NCBI GenBank assembly: GCA_033239525.1
Contig: BSYO01000034.1
Location: 930,001-994,000 of the forward strand
Origin: Nepenthes gracilis
Taxonomy: Eukaryota; Streptophyta; Magnoliopsida; Caryophyllales; Nepenthaceae
DNA: 64,000 nt
Reading direction: 5' to 3'
Of this stretch, positions 1 to 12,164 are shown piece by piece. The position numbers were made by a program, and so were the translations under genes. Position 1 is the stretch's first letter. Every line of letters starts with the position of its first letter. Under the pieces are notes generated by a model that saw only the letters and a list, made by a program, of their open reading frames with translations, made no database searches and was not told the DNA's origin.

Positions 1-42
1 CCTTTCTTTTCGTTTGGTTTTCCCAAAGGAGAGGACTTCCAT
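1..42 (-). CDS. Exonuclease-like gene copy 3, 5' end only (runs off left edge)
   Basis: This is the first coding stretch of a third paralogue of the genes at 28855-29640 and 44772-45461. The ATG is at 42-40 on the minus strand; the rest lies left of the window. It is nearly identical to the matching part of copy 2. In the A-rich tract near positions 2-12 it has one base fewer than copy 1, as copy 2 does, so its N-terminal frame is shifted relative to copy 1. The domain itself is not visible, so assignment rests on DNA identity with the other copies through the start region and the 5' flank. Confidence 0.6.
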   Translation of the reverse strand, partial: MEVLSFGKTKRKER

Positions 43-49
43 GGATTCC

Positions 50-88
50 TTACCCAACTGTGAAGGCTGGCACTTTTGTTGCTTTCAT
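50..88 (-). other. Conserved 12-codon upstream ORF or displaced first coding segment (copy 3)
   Basis: An ATG at 88 opens a 12-codon frame, MKATKVPAFTVG, ending in TAA at 52-50, just before the main ATG. The same peptide occurs at 29648-29686 and 45613-45651. It could be a regulatory upstream ORF, the true protein start separated from the rest by an old shared one-base frameshift, or a short first exon (GG|GTAAGG looks like a splice donor here and in copy 1). Confidence 0.45.
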
Positions 89-713
89 TTTAAGGTTTCT
101 CTTGATATTTTTAGGATACCGAAACGCAAAGATTAATTGATTACACTCTTTTTTTTTTTTCCTTTTTATAAACCTATGGACTTTTGATTCCTTTAAGAGT
201 ATAATATTTAGAAAATAATTTCTAAAATAAATTTTATTCCAAAATTAAAATTTATCATTGTTTTCTATGTACTGAAAAATAAAAATGAAGCGCCTTAAGG
301 TGGATGGTGGAATCACCAATCTTCTATGCAATGAACACATCAGTATTAGGGCTGCCTATACACTCCACTTTCACCTTTTCATACAATAATTTGTTAAGTT
401 TGTATCACAAATTCGAATTAAAATAGGCCTATATAATCATAATTTATAAAAATTAAAATTCCAAATAAAAACAATATAACAACCAACAAATTCCAAACTC
501 GGGCTGGACAAACAAATATTCACAAAATCTAATGTAACAACCATAAAAATACTAACCCGCATAAGATTTTATCGAATGACCATCCGAACAAAATAAGTGC
601 AACCTGCTACACAATGTTATAATGGAGGAATAACCAACCACAAACAATCCAGGATATACAACCCAAACGAGGTTGTCAAGATACACACCTTGACAAGCTG
701 CCCTTATAGAAGG
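89..713 (-). other. 5' flank of exonuclease-like copy 3
   Basis: This is non-coding, AT-rich DNA. From about 130 to 365 it matches the flank of copy 1 (31526-31765) and, with a deletion, the flank of copy 2 (45690-45775). The match includes the landmark GGTGGATGGTGGAATCACC and the following ATGCAATGAACACATCAGTA. Beyond about 400 no recognisable feature is seen. Positions 709-713 (GAAGG) are the left target-site duplication of El-1. Confidence 0.5.
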
Positions 714-1563
714 TAATGCATCTCGAGGACTAGAATTGCCATACAAATGAGGCCACCTTATTACTTGGGGGTCCGAACATAGACAGGTTAGGTTTTTGTA
801 GCTCAAAATTTGGATTCTACAAGCCACAATAAAAATAAATGAGAGGTAAAAGGTATCTGGGATTTACTTTTCGGTATATTCTCCAATACTTAGGTTAGAA
901 ATCTTTCCACTCGATTGAGAAAAATGTAAGAAAATGAGTTCAAGAATGTGAAGTTAATGGGGATGGGTGTTGTTATACTCGACTATTGGAGTGGTTTTGA
1001 ATTATACACCCGTTTGGCATAGTGTCTTAGAAAATGTGTACTCAACTAGTGGAGTGACTTAAGAAATGTGTACTCAGTTGATAGAGTGTCTTAGGAAATC
1101 TGCACTCGGTTGGTGGAGTAGCTAACTTTTGTTATGGTTTTCTGACTTAGTCGATTTCTTTCTTTCCTTTGTCTTAGTCGGTCCATCCCCGTTTTTCTGC
1201 AAGGGAGTGATGCATTTATAGTGAGAAGCGTCATTTGGTTGGTAGTCCCTTAAATCAATGTGTAGGTATGGTACCTTTTTTGTGATAAGGGATATTACTT
1301 GTATAATCGTCATATTCATTCAATAGTTGGGCCACCTGGCTTCTAGTTGTTGGGTTCGCCATAATTGCCACCTGAAGTAATTCATTTAGTGCTCCTTTAT
1401 GATCCTTCAGTGCTTGATGATTTGGGCTATAACTCATGGTTTATCCGTTGTGCCTTTTGTTGCTTGATCTTAGAAGTGTCTTCCATTAGGCAGTCTTTGT
1501 TAGGGCCTCTTATGCTTTCATGATTTGAGTTTTGGGTCAACTCGATTTCTGTCGTACCCACTA
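714..1563 (-). repeat. El-1 3' LTR
   Basis: It aligns along its length with 13448-15078 apart from the MITE there. On the minus strand it begins TAGTGGGTACGAC (the other LTR begins TGATGGGTATAC), so the canonical TG start has decayed. It lacks the MITE and preserves the empty site ATTCATTTAGTGCTC near 1380-1395. A shared Tat-LTR block (GATTCTACAAGCCACAATAA) is at about 813-832. Confidence 0.88.
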
Positions 1564-1577
1564 CTTTACCCCCATGA
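1564..1577 (-). other. El-1 polypurine tract
   Basis: On the minus strand the bases just before the 3' LTR read CATGGGGGTAAAG, a purine-rich plus-strand priming site of the kind also seen before the 3' LTRs of El-2, El-3 and El-4. Confidence 0.7.
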
Positions 1578-2789
1578 CAAAAAGTTTGAATGTCAACTCT
1601 CGGCATGTTACTAATAGGACACCAACTACAGATTCTTTACACACATTCCTTCCTCAAATATTTCACCCATTCGATGTCATGTTTGGTAGAATTTTATTCT
1701 CTGACATCAATGCCGAGATACATTATCTTCTCAAATTAAATGATCTTTGAGCACTCCTTGAGTTATAAATGGTAGAGCTCTATTTTCCTTATATCATAAA
1801 GCGTCATTTGTCTCGTCTGGTGCTAAGATTGCTTTGAGCTAGTATGGAACTTTTACTCCCATAGGCCAGACTTGGTGAGAGTTCTCCTCTAACTTTTGAA
1901 GTTAATATTCGAGGATACGCTTGAAAACTATCTTGGTTATTTTATTTTATATGGGATACTATCTTGATTTTTCTCTTTTATGTCTATCCCAAAACTAGGC
2001 CACTGTCGCTGTGACAAGGCTTGCCATGACAGCGCCATTCCCCCGAATTTGCTAAAGTCCCTAGAGAGAACTATTGTAGTTCCCGGAATGGAGGGCTTTT
2101 TTCCTCTTGTTGGGTTATCGTTTTACTTTTTTCCTTTCTTTTTCTCTTTCAAATTGTACTTTTGCTATTATAAACTTATACGTAATAAAAAAAATAATGA
2201 ACGGAACTATCTGAATGTTACTCTTTTGCTCTTCATGGCTTTAATATTCTTTATTTTCTAAAGCACTTGAATGCCAATTTTCACAATTTATTTTTTGATA
2301 ATCTGACAACTCAAATCATTGATAACTCAGTCTCTGGCATGTAATAATGTACTTTGAATACTCGGATTACATATCCGTATATTAATCAAATCATCTTTAA
2401 GTAAAGTGACATCAGGGCCACCTATAACTAGTTTATCGCTTTAAAAAAATGATATATCGGGGCATCATAACCTGTGCAGTGCTACAAATGCACTATTCTA
2501 GGTGATAGAGCCACCAACTATATGCCAGCTACACTGGGAAGCATTGTGTCAGGCTATTGTTATTGTCATAGTGAAATAGACATGCCGCAACACTCCCTAC
2601 CGTGGGCACGTGTCACAGCTATTATGCCGATGCACCTCTTCAGTTCCCTTAAACGACGCTATTTCTGGATAGGCGACTGCCTATTTAAATTTTAACGTTT
2701 TTTTGTTTCTACAATTTTTTTAGTTCGCATTTCGTAGCTTTAGTTTGCTCTTTTCTTCCTTTGTTTTCATAGCTCCTTGAGCGACTTTG
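1578..2789. other. El-1 stretch between polypurine tract and antisense ORF
   Basis: This is internal El-1 sequence with no recognisable protein domain. Short open frames at 1980-2261 and 2474-2695 show no family motif. It corresponds in position to the leader or early part of the antisense ORF in El-2, but the sequence similarity is not visible by eye. Confidence 0.4.
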
Positions 2790-2834
2790 AAGGGTGTTTC
2801 AGAGATTCTGTACATCCTCACTATTGAGAATGTG

Positions 2835-3646
2835 TATGATTTTTACGATAGGTTCAACATTCCTATCGGCATTCCATTCTAAGTTCCTTCATCCAATGAG
2901 AGGGCCTGTTCTCTTAGGCTTAGCTTCGCACCATCTATGAAATCCACTTGAAAGGACTTCGTAATTCTTTAGCAAGGGAACTCTATGACATTCTAGAAGC
3001 CCTCGAAATTCTGGTGGCTCACCTCCACCCTAACACTATAAGGTTTTTGATTTCCCAATGCATTTTTCTCGTAGTTGTAGGAGTTGATTTGTTTGATCGC
3101 AGACAAGCTGTACCAATGAGATGTTAGGATTTTTCATCTGTCTCAAACATTCACCAACCCTACTGATCTTAGGAAGATGGAGATTCGGGTTGATGCTACC
3201 ATTGCTGAAGCTAAGCAAAGTCAAGATCGAGCCACTTTTCTTAACAGAGAGTTGTCCAAGTGGTTGGCGAGATCCCAAGAGCTTTAAGATGAAAAATCAT
3301 TGGCTTTGGATCTAATTGCCTCATTCAAGGACACGCTCTAGGAGGCCGAGCAGGGATTTATCGATTCTCTTAATAAGTGTCCTCGACTCGAAGGAGAGCT
3401 GAGGATATGCCTTCGACCAGAAGAAGTTAGGGCTGCTCTAGATAATAGAATCCATGATGAATTATCTCGTTGCAGATGGATCATGTCCTTGGTCGCTCCT
3501 GACTTTCCTTTAGGTTACTTTGATCGGAGAAATTTCAGAGCTTCTAGCCATTGTGATCTAAAAGATTTCTCAAAGCCAAGTAGGAGTTCGATGCCACAGT
3601 CTCCGGGGGGGGTTCCTGACCTTAGGATAGTCACTTTGTTCAAGTG
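2835..3646 (+). pseudogene. Antisense extra ORF (aORF) of El-1: N-terminal domain plus coiled coil
   Basis: This frame runs opposite to gag-pol. An N-terminal block contains FNIPIGIP and then TIYEIHLKG near 2931, matching TVYEAHLRSG in El-2 and El-4. It continues LYDILEALEI and NTIRFLISQCIFL, matching LQSILQALRV and NTVRYICSFCIFL in El-2. A charged coiled-coil-like stretch follows (about 3166-3370), then a C-terminal block with LRPEEV and APDFP, matching RPHEV and NPNFP in the other elements. Several stops and frame changes break it. The N-terminal block resembles the plant 'putative gypsy type transposon' domain family; its function is unknown. Confidence 0.72.
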
Positions 3647-3871
3647 AAGGCATTTGGTTGCATCATTGTAACTCTCTTTTTGAAAGCCTTTTGTCTCAAT
3701 GCTGTAAATATTTATTCATTAATAAATCAGCTAGATTGGTTCGACTATTGTCCCTTATTTTTTTTTTTTTTTTTACATTTGCTGATCCTTTTGCTCATCA
3801 TATTCTTTGTTTGCCGATTAAGCGTGGCCGTCATCGTCGTTGGGCTTGTTCAGACTTGAGTCAGTCGATTG

Positions 3872-4190
3872 TCCTATAAGAGGACGTTGTGACGCTCTTT
3901 TTGTTGGATAGTGCTTTTTCCTATGAGAGAACGTCGTAACATTCTTTCTATTTAATAGTGCTAATTCCTGTGAGAGAACGTCATAGTACTCTTGCTAAGA
4001 AAATCTCTTTTTGGCAGACTAGGTGTGATGCTGTAGTCGTCGGGCTTTATCAGAGTCTAATCCATTGTCCGCATTTAATTGATAGTGCTCATTCCTATGG
4101 TAGGACGTTGTGGCACGCATACATTGGGTCCTAGTCCATCAGCCGTCTTCTCCTTTAAGAGCTCATTTCTGTGGTAGGATGTAGCTGCAA
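3872..4190. repeat. About 47-bp tandem repeats in El-1 (spacer 3' of pol)
   Basis: Units containing CCTATGAGAGAACGTCGTAA and TAGTGCTNATTCCT recur at about 3873, 3920 and 3967, then in degenerate form at about 4090 and 4165. They are non-coding and lie between the end of pol and the aORF. Confidence 0.6.
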
Positions 4191-4204
4191 GAATATCAAA
4201 AAGC

Positions 4205-4345
4205 CCCCTAAGTCCGCAAGTTTCCCGGAGCCTCTGCATTTGACCTTATTTGGGCCGCTTAGTTATCATGACCGAGGTTTTACGTTCGACCTTATTTAGG
4301 CTACTCGATTTTCTTGACCAAGATTTTAATCGTGCTTTTAATAGG
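4205..4345. repeat. Second tandem array in El-1, related to arrays in El-2 and El-4
   Basis: Two to three units of about 45 bp share the pattern TTCGACCTTATTTAGGC...TTGACCAAGATTTTA. The same consensus (CGACC...GGGCCGCTTAGATGACCGAGG) makes up the array at 20291-20490 in El-2 and, reversed, 60040-60260 in El-4. Confidence 0.55.
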
Positions 4346-4544
4346 TTGATTCACAGGCGAAAGTTTCACCCGACTTAGAGTCAATCTTAATCGCTTGTAT
4401 TTATGCAACGAAATGCAAACATATGCATGAGCACTGTAATAAATGTATGACAGTTTTATTAATTTTAATATGATTACACCATACACACAGTCCATATGAC
4501 ATGTACAGAATTTACCTTTATCCTATAAAGATTTATTAATAGCA

Positions 4545-5830
4545 ATTTTTTAAGGTGGACGACGTTCCATGTTCTCGGGACCGGTTTTCAATTCTGAATG
4601 CATAACTTATACACAACATTTTGGAGAATCGTTGAGATTAGGAATGATCCCTCTCAGTTAGGGAACAATTTAATCCTATCGATAATTTTTTTCTGTTGCC
4701 TCTACACTTCGCAAAATTAGATCTTTCACTTCCAATTGACGACTTTTTACCTTTTTGTTGTAGTATTGACCGATTCATTGCTGGTAAGTCGTTGTTCACA
4801 GTCTTGTCATGTTTTGGATTTCCTCAAGCAAGCTGAGATGCTCTTTAAATTGTTAGAAGTTTCCTTATGGGTTAAAATTTCTAACTCTAAGGTTAAGTAG
4901 CTTGATCTCCACCGGAATGACTACTTCTATCCTGTAACACAAGCTATATGGCGTTTATCGCGTCAGCTCTCTAGAGGTCGTCTGGTAGGACCACAACATA
5001 GAGAGTAGATCATCTACCCAAGAGTTCCCTATGTCGTCTAGCTTCTTTTTCAACTCATGTAGTATGATTCGATTCGTTACTTCTACTTGTCCGTTCGTTT
5101 ATAGATAGGTAACAGAGATGTCAACTAGAGTGATTCCCATACTCATGTAGTACTCGGTGAATCTCTTACCACTGGATTAGGTTCTTTTGTTGGTTACTAT
5201 AATCTCAGAAATCCTAAATTTGTAGATGATGCTTTACAGAATGAACTTTGTAATGTCCTGCTCGGTTATTCTTGCTAATGAGGTGACATCTACCCATTTT
5301 ATGAAGTAGTTAATGCTGATTATGACAAACTTCTTTTGTCTTGATGCAATGAGTAGTGGGCCTAATATATCGAGCCCCCACTGAGCCAACAACCTAGGGT
5401 TTGCAGTTTTTTGTGTGGCTGATTAGGGACCTTGCCATGGATTTGATAAATTTTACATATCTTTACAAACTCAATGGTGTTTTGTTTCATCGTAGACTAG
5501 TAGAAGCCCTATCGTATGACTTTAAAAGACAGGTCCTTGCCCCTACGTGTGACCTGTAAATCACAAGATATACTTTGCTCATTGTATAGTTAGCTTCTTC
5601 AGGCATTAAACACTGCATGTAAGGAATGGAGTACCATCGTCGGCATAGTCTCCCACCCATGAGGGTGTACCCGCCTGCTGTACTTTGTATGCACTTGGTG
5701 TCATTTAGGTTTTTTGGTGGAAGGCTTTCTTTTAAGTATCTTCTATACGGAGTCATCCAGGTATTGCCATCTAAGATCTAAATTATATTTTCTTCTGTGA
5801 CTTCAATACTCGGGGTTGTGAAGATTTCTC
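4545..5830 (-). pseudogene. El-1 integrase (degenerate)
   Basis: On the minus strand the N-terminal part (about 5756-5487) contains GGRLCRRWYSIPYMQCLMPEEA, the segment before the HHCC zinc finger of Tat integrases. The core region keeps NGQVEVTNR and SWVDDLLSMLWSYQTT (about 5115-4960). The C-terminal part keeps PNWEGSF and PRTWN near 4700-4560. Stops and shifts are scattered throughout. It would have inserted the cDNA; it is now non-functional. Confidence 0.8.
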
Positions 5831-5839
5831 GCATCTCTC

Positions 5840-6810
5840 TAGATATTGCTTAGGGTTTCTAGTCATCGCCACTTTTACTAGCTGATCTGCTTTGCAGTTG
5901 TCTTCCCTCGGAATGCGACGTATTTCAACCATATTAGATGACTTGGTCGGGCTTTTCACTCTAAGAAGATATCTTACGAGTAATGGGCTAGATGTCTCAA
6001 AGTTCTTGATAACTTAGTTAATGATCAACTCCAAGTCGCTATAAATAACCAGGCTCCCAGCTAAGCATTCCTTCACTATTCTGAGTTCGGCCAATAATGT
6101 CTCATACCCAACAATATTGTTAGTGGCTGAAAATCTAATATTCATAATTTAGTTTTTCATCTCTGACTGGTCTTGAGTTCTCAAGGCCACGCTTGCTCCA
6201 TTCCCTGACTGGGATAAGAACTCGTCGATGTGCAAGATCTATGTTCGTGTTTCCTCACACTATTAGGTGTCTCCATGCTTTTCAATGTTAAAAAAATTTA
6301 GGGTCATCGCTTTGATTATGAAATCCGCAAGGGCTTCATCTTTTATGATTAGCCACGGTCAAAATTTTATATTAAACTCACTCAATTTGATAGTTCATTC
6401 ATCACATGTTTGAACACCTCAAGTTTTTGGAGGACCCCCTTTAGTAGTTGGTTAGTTAAGATGATGATCTAATGGGTTTGAAAGTATAGTTGTAACATTT
6501 TGGCAGAGTGAACCAGCGCTAGTGATCCTTTCAGCATGCGAGTATTTGGCCTCGGTGTCTGTCAAAATCTTGTTATGCAGTAGATCAGTCGTTGTACTTT
6601 GAACTCTTACTTGATAAGGACTGAGCTTAACGGCGGGTTGGATGTTGCCAGATAGAGGTACAATTCTTTGCCTTCTTTCGGAGAACATAAGAGAAGTGGG
6701 TTAGTGAGGTATTTTTTCAATTTTTGAAAGGCTGACTGATAGTTTTTAATCAACTGAAAACCATTTGCCTTAATCCCCCTCAATATCTTAAGGAAAGGAA
6801 AGTATTTCAC
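5840..6810 (-). pseudogene. El-1 RNase H region: RT connection and second (Tat-type) RNase H
   Basis: The frames at 6810-6452 match the RT thumb and connection segment (KEGKELYLYLATSNPPLSSVL). Further along, about 6250-5930, the second RNase H shows ILHIDE, ATNNIVGYETLLAELRI and IYSDLELII, which mark its acidic motifs. A second RNase H is a known hallmark of Tat elements. It is broken by stops. Confidence 0.75.
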
Positions 6811-6819
6811 TGTTGATTT

Positions 6820-7800
6820 TGCCAGGAATCGAGAGAGTGTCGCAAGTCTCCCGATTAACTTCTGGACTTTCCTTATTATTCAAGGTGGATTCATATCCAC
6901 GGCTGCTTTTATTTTTTTGGTGTTTGTTTTGATTCTCCGCGAGGACATAATAAACCTAAGGAACATTCCAGAAATTACTCGAAGATACAATTTTACTGTT
7001 TCTAACTTTATCCGATGCGCTTAGAGTACTTTGAAAGTGTCACTTAGGTCATGACAAGCTTGTCATCTACATATACCTTCATATTCTTTCTGATTTGTGT
7101 CTTGAACATTTTACTTACCAACCTTTATTATGTGGCTCCCGTATTCTTTAGACTGAAAGGTATGACTTTATAGCACTTTGTCTCCTAATTGATCATAAAG
7201 GAGGTGAGCTCTTCATTATTGGAACTCATCCAAATCTGATTGTACCATAAATAGACATCCATAAAGTTCAATAACTCATACTTAGATGTTGAGTCTACCA
7301 GCTGATCAATACTTAGTAACGAAAACTATCTTTTAGACATGCCTTATTTATATATGTGAATCGACACGTATTTATCATTTTCTGTTACTTTTCTTGACAA
7401 GTACTATGTTTGACAATCAGTCTAGTATTAGACTTCCCTTGTGAAGCTTGCATCAAGAAACTTTCTGACTTCCTCACTCATGGCAGTTAATTTCTCGATG
7501 GAGTGGTTCCTCTACTTCTATCTAACCCGTTTGTGCCTAGGATTAAGGCCAAACATATGAACCATCACCTTGATCAGTATCCTGGTATGTCAACGGGTGT
7601 CCATGCAAACAAAATAAAGTTTTGTCGAAGAGAAGCTATCAGTTTTTCATGTAGTTGGCCTGTTAGAAAGATTTCAATCTGTATGTATTTCTCGGGATTG
7701 TTCAGATCTAGTAAGATATAGTTGATTGATTCTCTGGATTAACCTTGCTATAGAATTGGTTCATCTCAGAGGTCATAGTCTTTGATCAGTTGATTCAAGA
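6820..7800 (-). pseudogene. El-1 reverse transcriptase (degenerate)
   Basis: Minus-strand motifs include YNQIWMS near 7240, SFMI, KCYKVIPFSLKN near 7160 and the catalytic KVYVDDKLV near 7075-7050. The YVDD box is intact, but stops interrupt the frame, for example before ETKCYK and within the following segment. Confidence 0.8.
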
Positions 7801-8096
7801 TTGCCTAGTTGATCTGAGACAAGTAGCATGTTCAACTGGTAACTTAATCTCCTAGGGCCCCTTGACACCACGTCTTGTTAGGAACTTCAACTTCAACTAT
7901 GGGATCGATGTTACTACTCAGAATACAATCAGGTAGGGTCATCCTAGTATGACATTGAAGTCCAAAGGGAGGTCAAACACTGAAAAGGTGTGCACTCAAG
8001 ATGTTGTCTTGGGATGCGATCCTAGTGTGACTTCCAACTAGATATGCATTGGATTGGTACGGGCTTATTGTCTAATCTGTATAGGGGTCCTTCAAC

Positions 8097-8306
8097 CTAT
8101 TTTATTCTCAATCTGAGCATAAAATAGGTATCAAGATAAAATAAATTTTTTAAAATTTTATTATCAATAAAGACCCATTTTAGTTGGTAATCAAGGGTAC
8201 CATTTGAAGTAAGTGTGGATACAATCAAAGGATCGGAATGGATAGTTATTACATAACTCATATCATCGTTATTAAAATTAATGATTTCATTTCTTATTCC
8301 TAACAT
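8097..8306 (-). pseudogene. El-1 aspartic protease fragment
   Basis: The frame reads INFNNDDMSYV...DPLIVSTL...WVFIDNKILKN. The spacing from the acidic N-terminal patch through the hydrophobic DPLIVS strand to the FIDN box matches Tat proteases, where the active site is DNGS. Here the residues after Asp-Asn are Lys-Ile, so the active-site loop is altered. Confidence 0.6.
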
Positions 8307-8459
8307 TTACCTTTTATTACTGGAAGTCTTTTCTGGGCGGTCTGGAATGTTATTTCTGGGTGGTCACATAGACACCATATTGATCACTCTAGTCGCAACC
8401 TGATTACGTGGCTACTCTTATTGTCCCAACTCATTGTTATTTGCATTCTTAGAGGATTG

Positions 8460-8790
8460 CCCCGGGTCTCTTAAGAATTTGTTGAGTTACTCTTTTTAGA
8501 TGAGGGTCTTAATCTCTTTCTATAGAATTTCGTAGTCCTTGGTGCTATGACACATAGATCGATGGTAAAAACAGCACTTAGACTGATCCCCTCCTTTTTG
8601 GTTCTTGATAGGTTTTGGCTACTTTAGGTACTTTTCGTTCTAGATCTACATCAAGACGTTCGTCCATATTTCGTTCAATGGAGTTAGACTCAATGGCCTG
8701 AACCTCCTTCGGACACTCAATTCTATTATTGACTGCTGTAAGGCTCGAGATCTCTCTTTCAAACAAATTATAATTAATCAAGGTCAAATA
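8460..8790 (-). pseudogene. El-1 gag C-terminal part with degenerate zinc knuckle
   Basis: The minus strand carries KCCFYHRSMCHSTKDY near 8590-8545, which matches the C-x-[FY]-H...H-x(4)-[CD] knuckle of Tat gag followed by the usual acidic helix. An adjoining frame to 8787 is charged and hydrophilic. The solo LTR at 8812-12159 separates it from the rest of gag. Confidence 0.6.
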
Positions 8791-8811
8791 ATGTAGAGAG
8801 ATTTAGATTGA

Positions 8812-11800
8812 AGGGTCTAACATCCGGGAACTATTGAAATTAAAATATGTAGACTTGAAGACTTCTACTGGTTTAGGGATTTAAAAGAATAAGATTCATC
8901 ATGCGGATTATATTATTAACTCAGAAGCCAGATGTTCTCCCAGGATATGACGGTGACTCGAAAAATTATCCGATGGCTCCGAATATCAAACGATTCAATT
9001 ACGATTAATAAAAGGATAACTCGACCACTAAAAATTCCAACCGATTACCAATTGAAGAGATCTTGGGATGGGAAAAGGATCGCCCGGCCACCGAATTTCC
9101 ACCAAATTAGTGACCAAATTTAGCTCACTTAATTGAATATAGTACAAATCAAATTTACAAAGTAAAGTTCAACACTTAACATAACCCGGCAGCCTACCAC
9201 ATCACCCGAGCAACCTCAAATACAAGCTGAATTCGGCAAGAATTCAGCAAGGTCATGGTAGCAGCAGGATACTAAAATTCAGATTAAATTCAGCAAATAC
9301 AAAGTGTCCACGGTAGCTAAAGTACTTAAATAAGAATTTAGCAACACAAAATAATATGGAATATATATATATACACATTGCACAAGGAGGGACACACACC
9401 TGGCTGCTGAATTGAATATATCAGCAAGGATTAAAGTAGCTCCATGGCAGCAGCAGCAGCAGCAGCAGCTCTCCCACGCAGCAGCCCTCTTCCACGGCAT
9501 CAGCAGCTCCAATTCCAGCAGAGAAGCTGCTCACCTCAGCTAGCATAAGTTGCTTGTGTCATCAAATTAGCCACCAATTAAAGCCTTCCACTAGGCAAAA
9601 CGTGGAACTAACAACCAGCCAAAGTAGGAGATTACTCAGCAGTGGATTAAGGGACACACGGCTGGAATTCAGGAAGGGAAATTAGGGGTGCTGGCAGGGC
9701 TGGTGACTCAGCCTCTTAAATTTCTAAAATTATAAGAGACGTGAGAGGAATAGAGGAAGAAAAAACGAAAGAAAATCATGGGGGAAAAGGAGAGAAACCA
9801 GAAGAAAAAACAGAGAGAAATCGAGAGGAAGTGAAGGAACAGAACCGAAACCAGTGGAAGGTGAGGAGTTTAGCTGAATATTTTGGCAAGTGCACTCTGG
9901 CCCTTCGTTTCCTTGTTGCAAATATTGGCTGCGATCTTGGAGTATTGTTTGATCCAATACTCATTTTCTTTGCTATAATTTTAATGGTATCACATTCAGC
10001 ATGTATCTTGCATGTTTCAGCATGTGTCTTGCTGAATTCGGCTTCATTTCAAATCTGAAATATGCATTATGCCTTGCTGCGTCATAATTGAAGTACCATG
10101 TTGCTGAACTCTATTTTACTGAAGCATGGCTTCTGAAATTTTATGTTGTTGCACCTGATTTGCTGATTTTTAGAGTTGAAAGATGATGCTGTCCCACGTT
10201 TGAATCATCCACTGAATTACTGTTCCAGCTTTGTTGAAATCTCATTTAAACTTTGATTTTGAAACGCGTTGTGCTGTATTTCTGTATTGTTGAATGGCTG
10301 ATGCTGAAATTCCGTTTAGAGGCTTTGCTGAAATTTTTAACCGGTTGCTGCACCACTTACTGATTCTAATTTTCCCTCTGTTTGCTGTGGTTTATTATAA
10401 TTCTACATTGATAATTGCTGTATCACATGTTGCTCCTGCTTGCTGGAACATATTTAAACTGAAATTATGTGCCTTTATCTGCAACCGCCCCTGCTAATTC
10501 AAACGGAAGTATTGCTGATACTGAATATTCTGTTTTTCCTGCATGATAATTACTGATTTTCCAAGTATGTTCCTGCTGTAATAATATTGCTCTAATCTAA
10601 ATTTTTAAGTTACTAATGTTTGAAAACTGCTAATTTTTGAAGCAGAAAATGGGTTGCTGATCTTCGATCTGCTGAAATTTTATACTATATTTTGTTGGAA
10701 ATCTGTTGTATGCTTTGCTGAAAATTTGGGAATTAAGCTGTTTTTTTTTTTTTTTTATTTAAGCTGCAACTGTCCCTTTTAATTCAGATTGCAGCACATT
10801 GCTGAGTTACGCTAGGCTGTTTTGTGCTCCTCAAATCTGGAAATTAAGCTGTTTTTGGTTTAAGTTGAAGCTAATTTTCGCCACATGTTGTACTGCTGAA
10901 TTTAAGTTTGCTGATGCTGAATGCTGAAGCACATGTCCCTAAATTGCTGAAATTCAGCATGTGTTGCTGAATTTCTCTCGTGTAAATTGACCACTGAATC
11001 CCTGTCTCAGATGTGATCAGTCACATGCAACATGCCACGTTTAAATTCCAATGGTTAAATCTAATCAGAAAATCAGTTTTTTGCTACGGCTGCATCATAT
11101 TGCTGAAAAATATATTGATTTTGAAATACTGATTATATTATAATTAATTTAATAAATGGAAACTCTACAGAGCGTAGAAAACTAATAAGTATTAATAACA
11201 AGTATAAAGTTTTCATAAGAAGTTCTGAAAAAGAAATTAAAAAATTAGACTAATGATTTATTTTAGAGAGTGATATTCACTGGTATACCTTAAGATATTA
11301 CAATAAAAAATCAAAAATGATTTTTTAGTCCCGTCTACTGGGATGATAAATAGTACTACCCATCTTGCGATATAAAAGGAGATTAGGCCTTAAATGGTAT
11401 AGACTATTACAATCAACCTGCCCCATGGTATTGTATGAGGTTAGGTCTTAAATTGTGAGGACTGACACAATCATTTCTTTGATTTGTCTGCTCCGTTAGC
11501 CAGTACAACTTACTGGCCCTTGTCCGTAAAAAAAAAAAAAGAAAAGGAAAGCTTTCAACATGATTTGAAAGAAAGGTTAAGAAAGGAGCAAGACAAGAAA
11601 TCCGAAAAAAATTGCATAAGACTTCTGATCATGCTTAAAGTTATCTTGTTTCATGATGATTATTATTATTATTGTTATTATATTTTAAGTAAAAAGATTG
11701 TATGGTCATCATTATGTTGTACTTTACTGAATATTTGGCTCACCCACTTGCTATTTTTTAACCCCTCAGATGGAAGACACGAATTAGTACCAGATAAGTA

Positions 11801-12159
11801 GGAGTAAAGATAAGAGTGATTGAGGCTTTTGTATTTCTATATTTTGATGAAATTGTATAGATGTATGAAATCTTGTAGTTGCTCTTATAATAAAATGAAT
11901 GTGACTTTGGTATTATTCTTTGGTTATGATTCCGCTTTTTATTATTATGGTTATTAGTTATACTTTCGTAAAATTTTATGGTAATAATTTTGGTTCCTAA
12001 TAACATCTCTAAAGAATCCGACACCGTATTTGAGTCATACGGAATTGGAGCCACTTGATAGGGTATCATATGGATCATGTATATTATGATTATATATTTT
12101 CTGGACTTATATATATTATGACGTCTTATTAAAAGTAAAAGAGAATGTGGGATGTCACA
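8812..12159 (+). mobile_element. Solo LTR of a chromovirus (Tekay-like), nested in El-1 gag
   Basis: It is about 3.35 kb, with near-symmetric ends: TCTAACATCCGGGA a few bases in on the left and GGGATGTCACA on the right. ATTG flanks both sides (8807-8810 and 12160-12163), so the TSD is ATTGA/ATTGC. A purine-rich leader follows a TATA-like stretch at about 9725. The 3' part has the GGCTCACCCACTTGC...CCCCTCAG pattern usual in such LTRs. No internal domain is present. Removing it rejoins El-1 gag. The exact left end is uncertain by a few bases. Confidence 0.75.
9446..9472 (+). repeat. (GCA)n microsatellite
   Basis: About eight CAG/GCA triplets within the solo chromovirus LTR. Confidence 0.9.
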
Positions 12160-12164
12160 ATTGC

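Noticed and set aside
9730..10058. 105-codon plus frame rich in Glu and Lys
   Set aside because: It is the purine-rich leader of the chromovirus LTR; no protein domain is visible.
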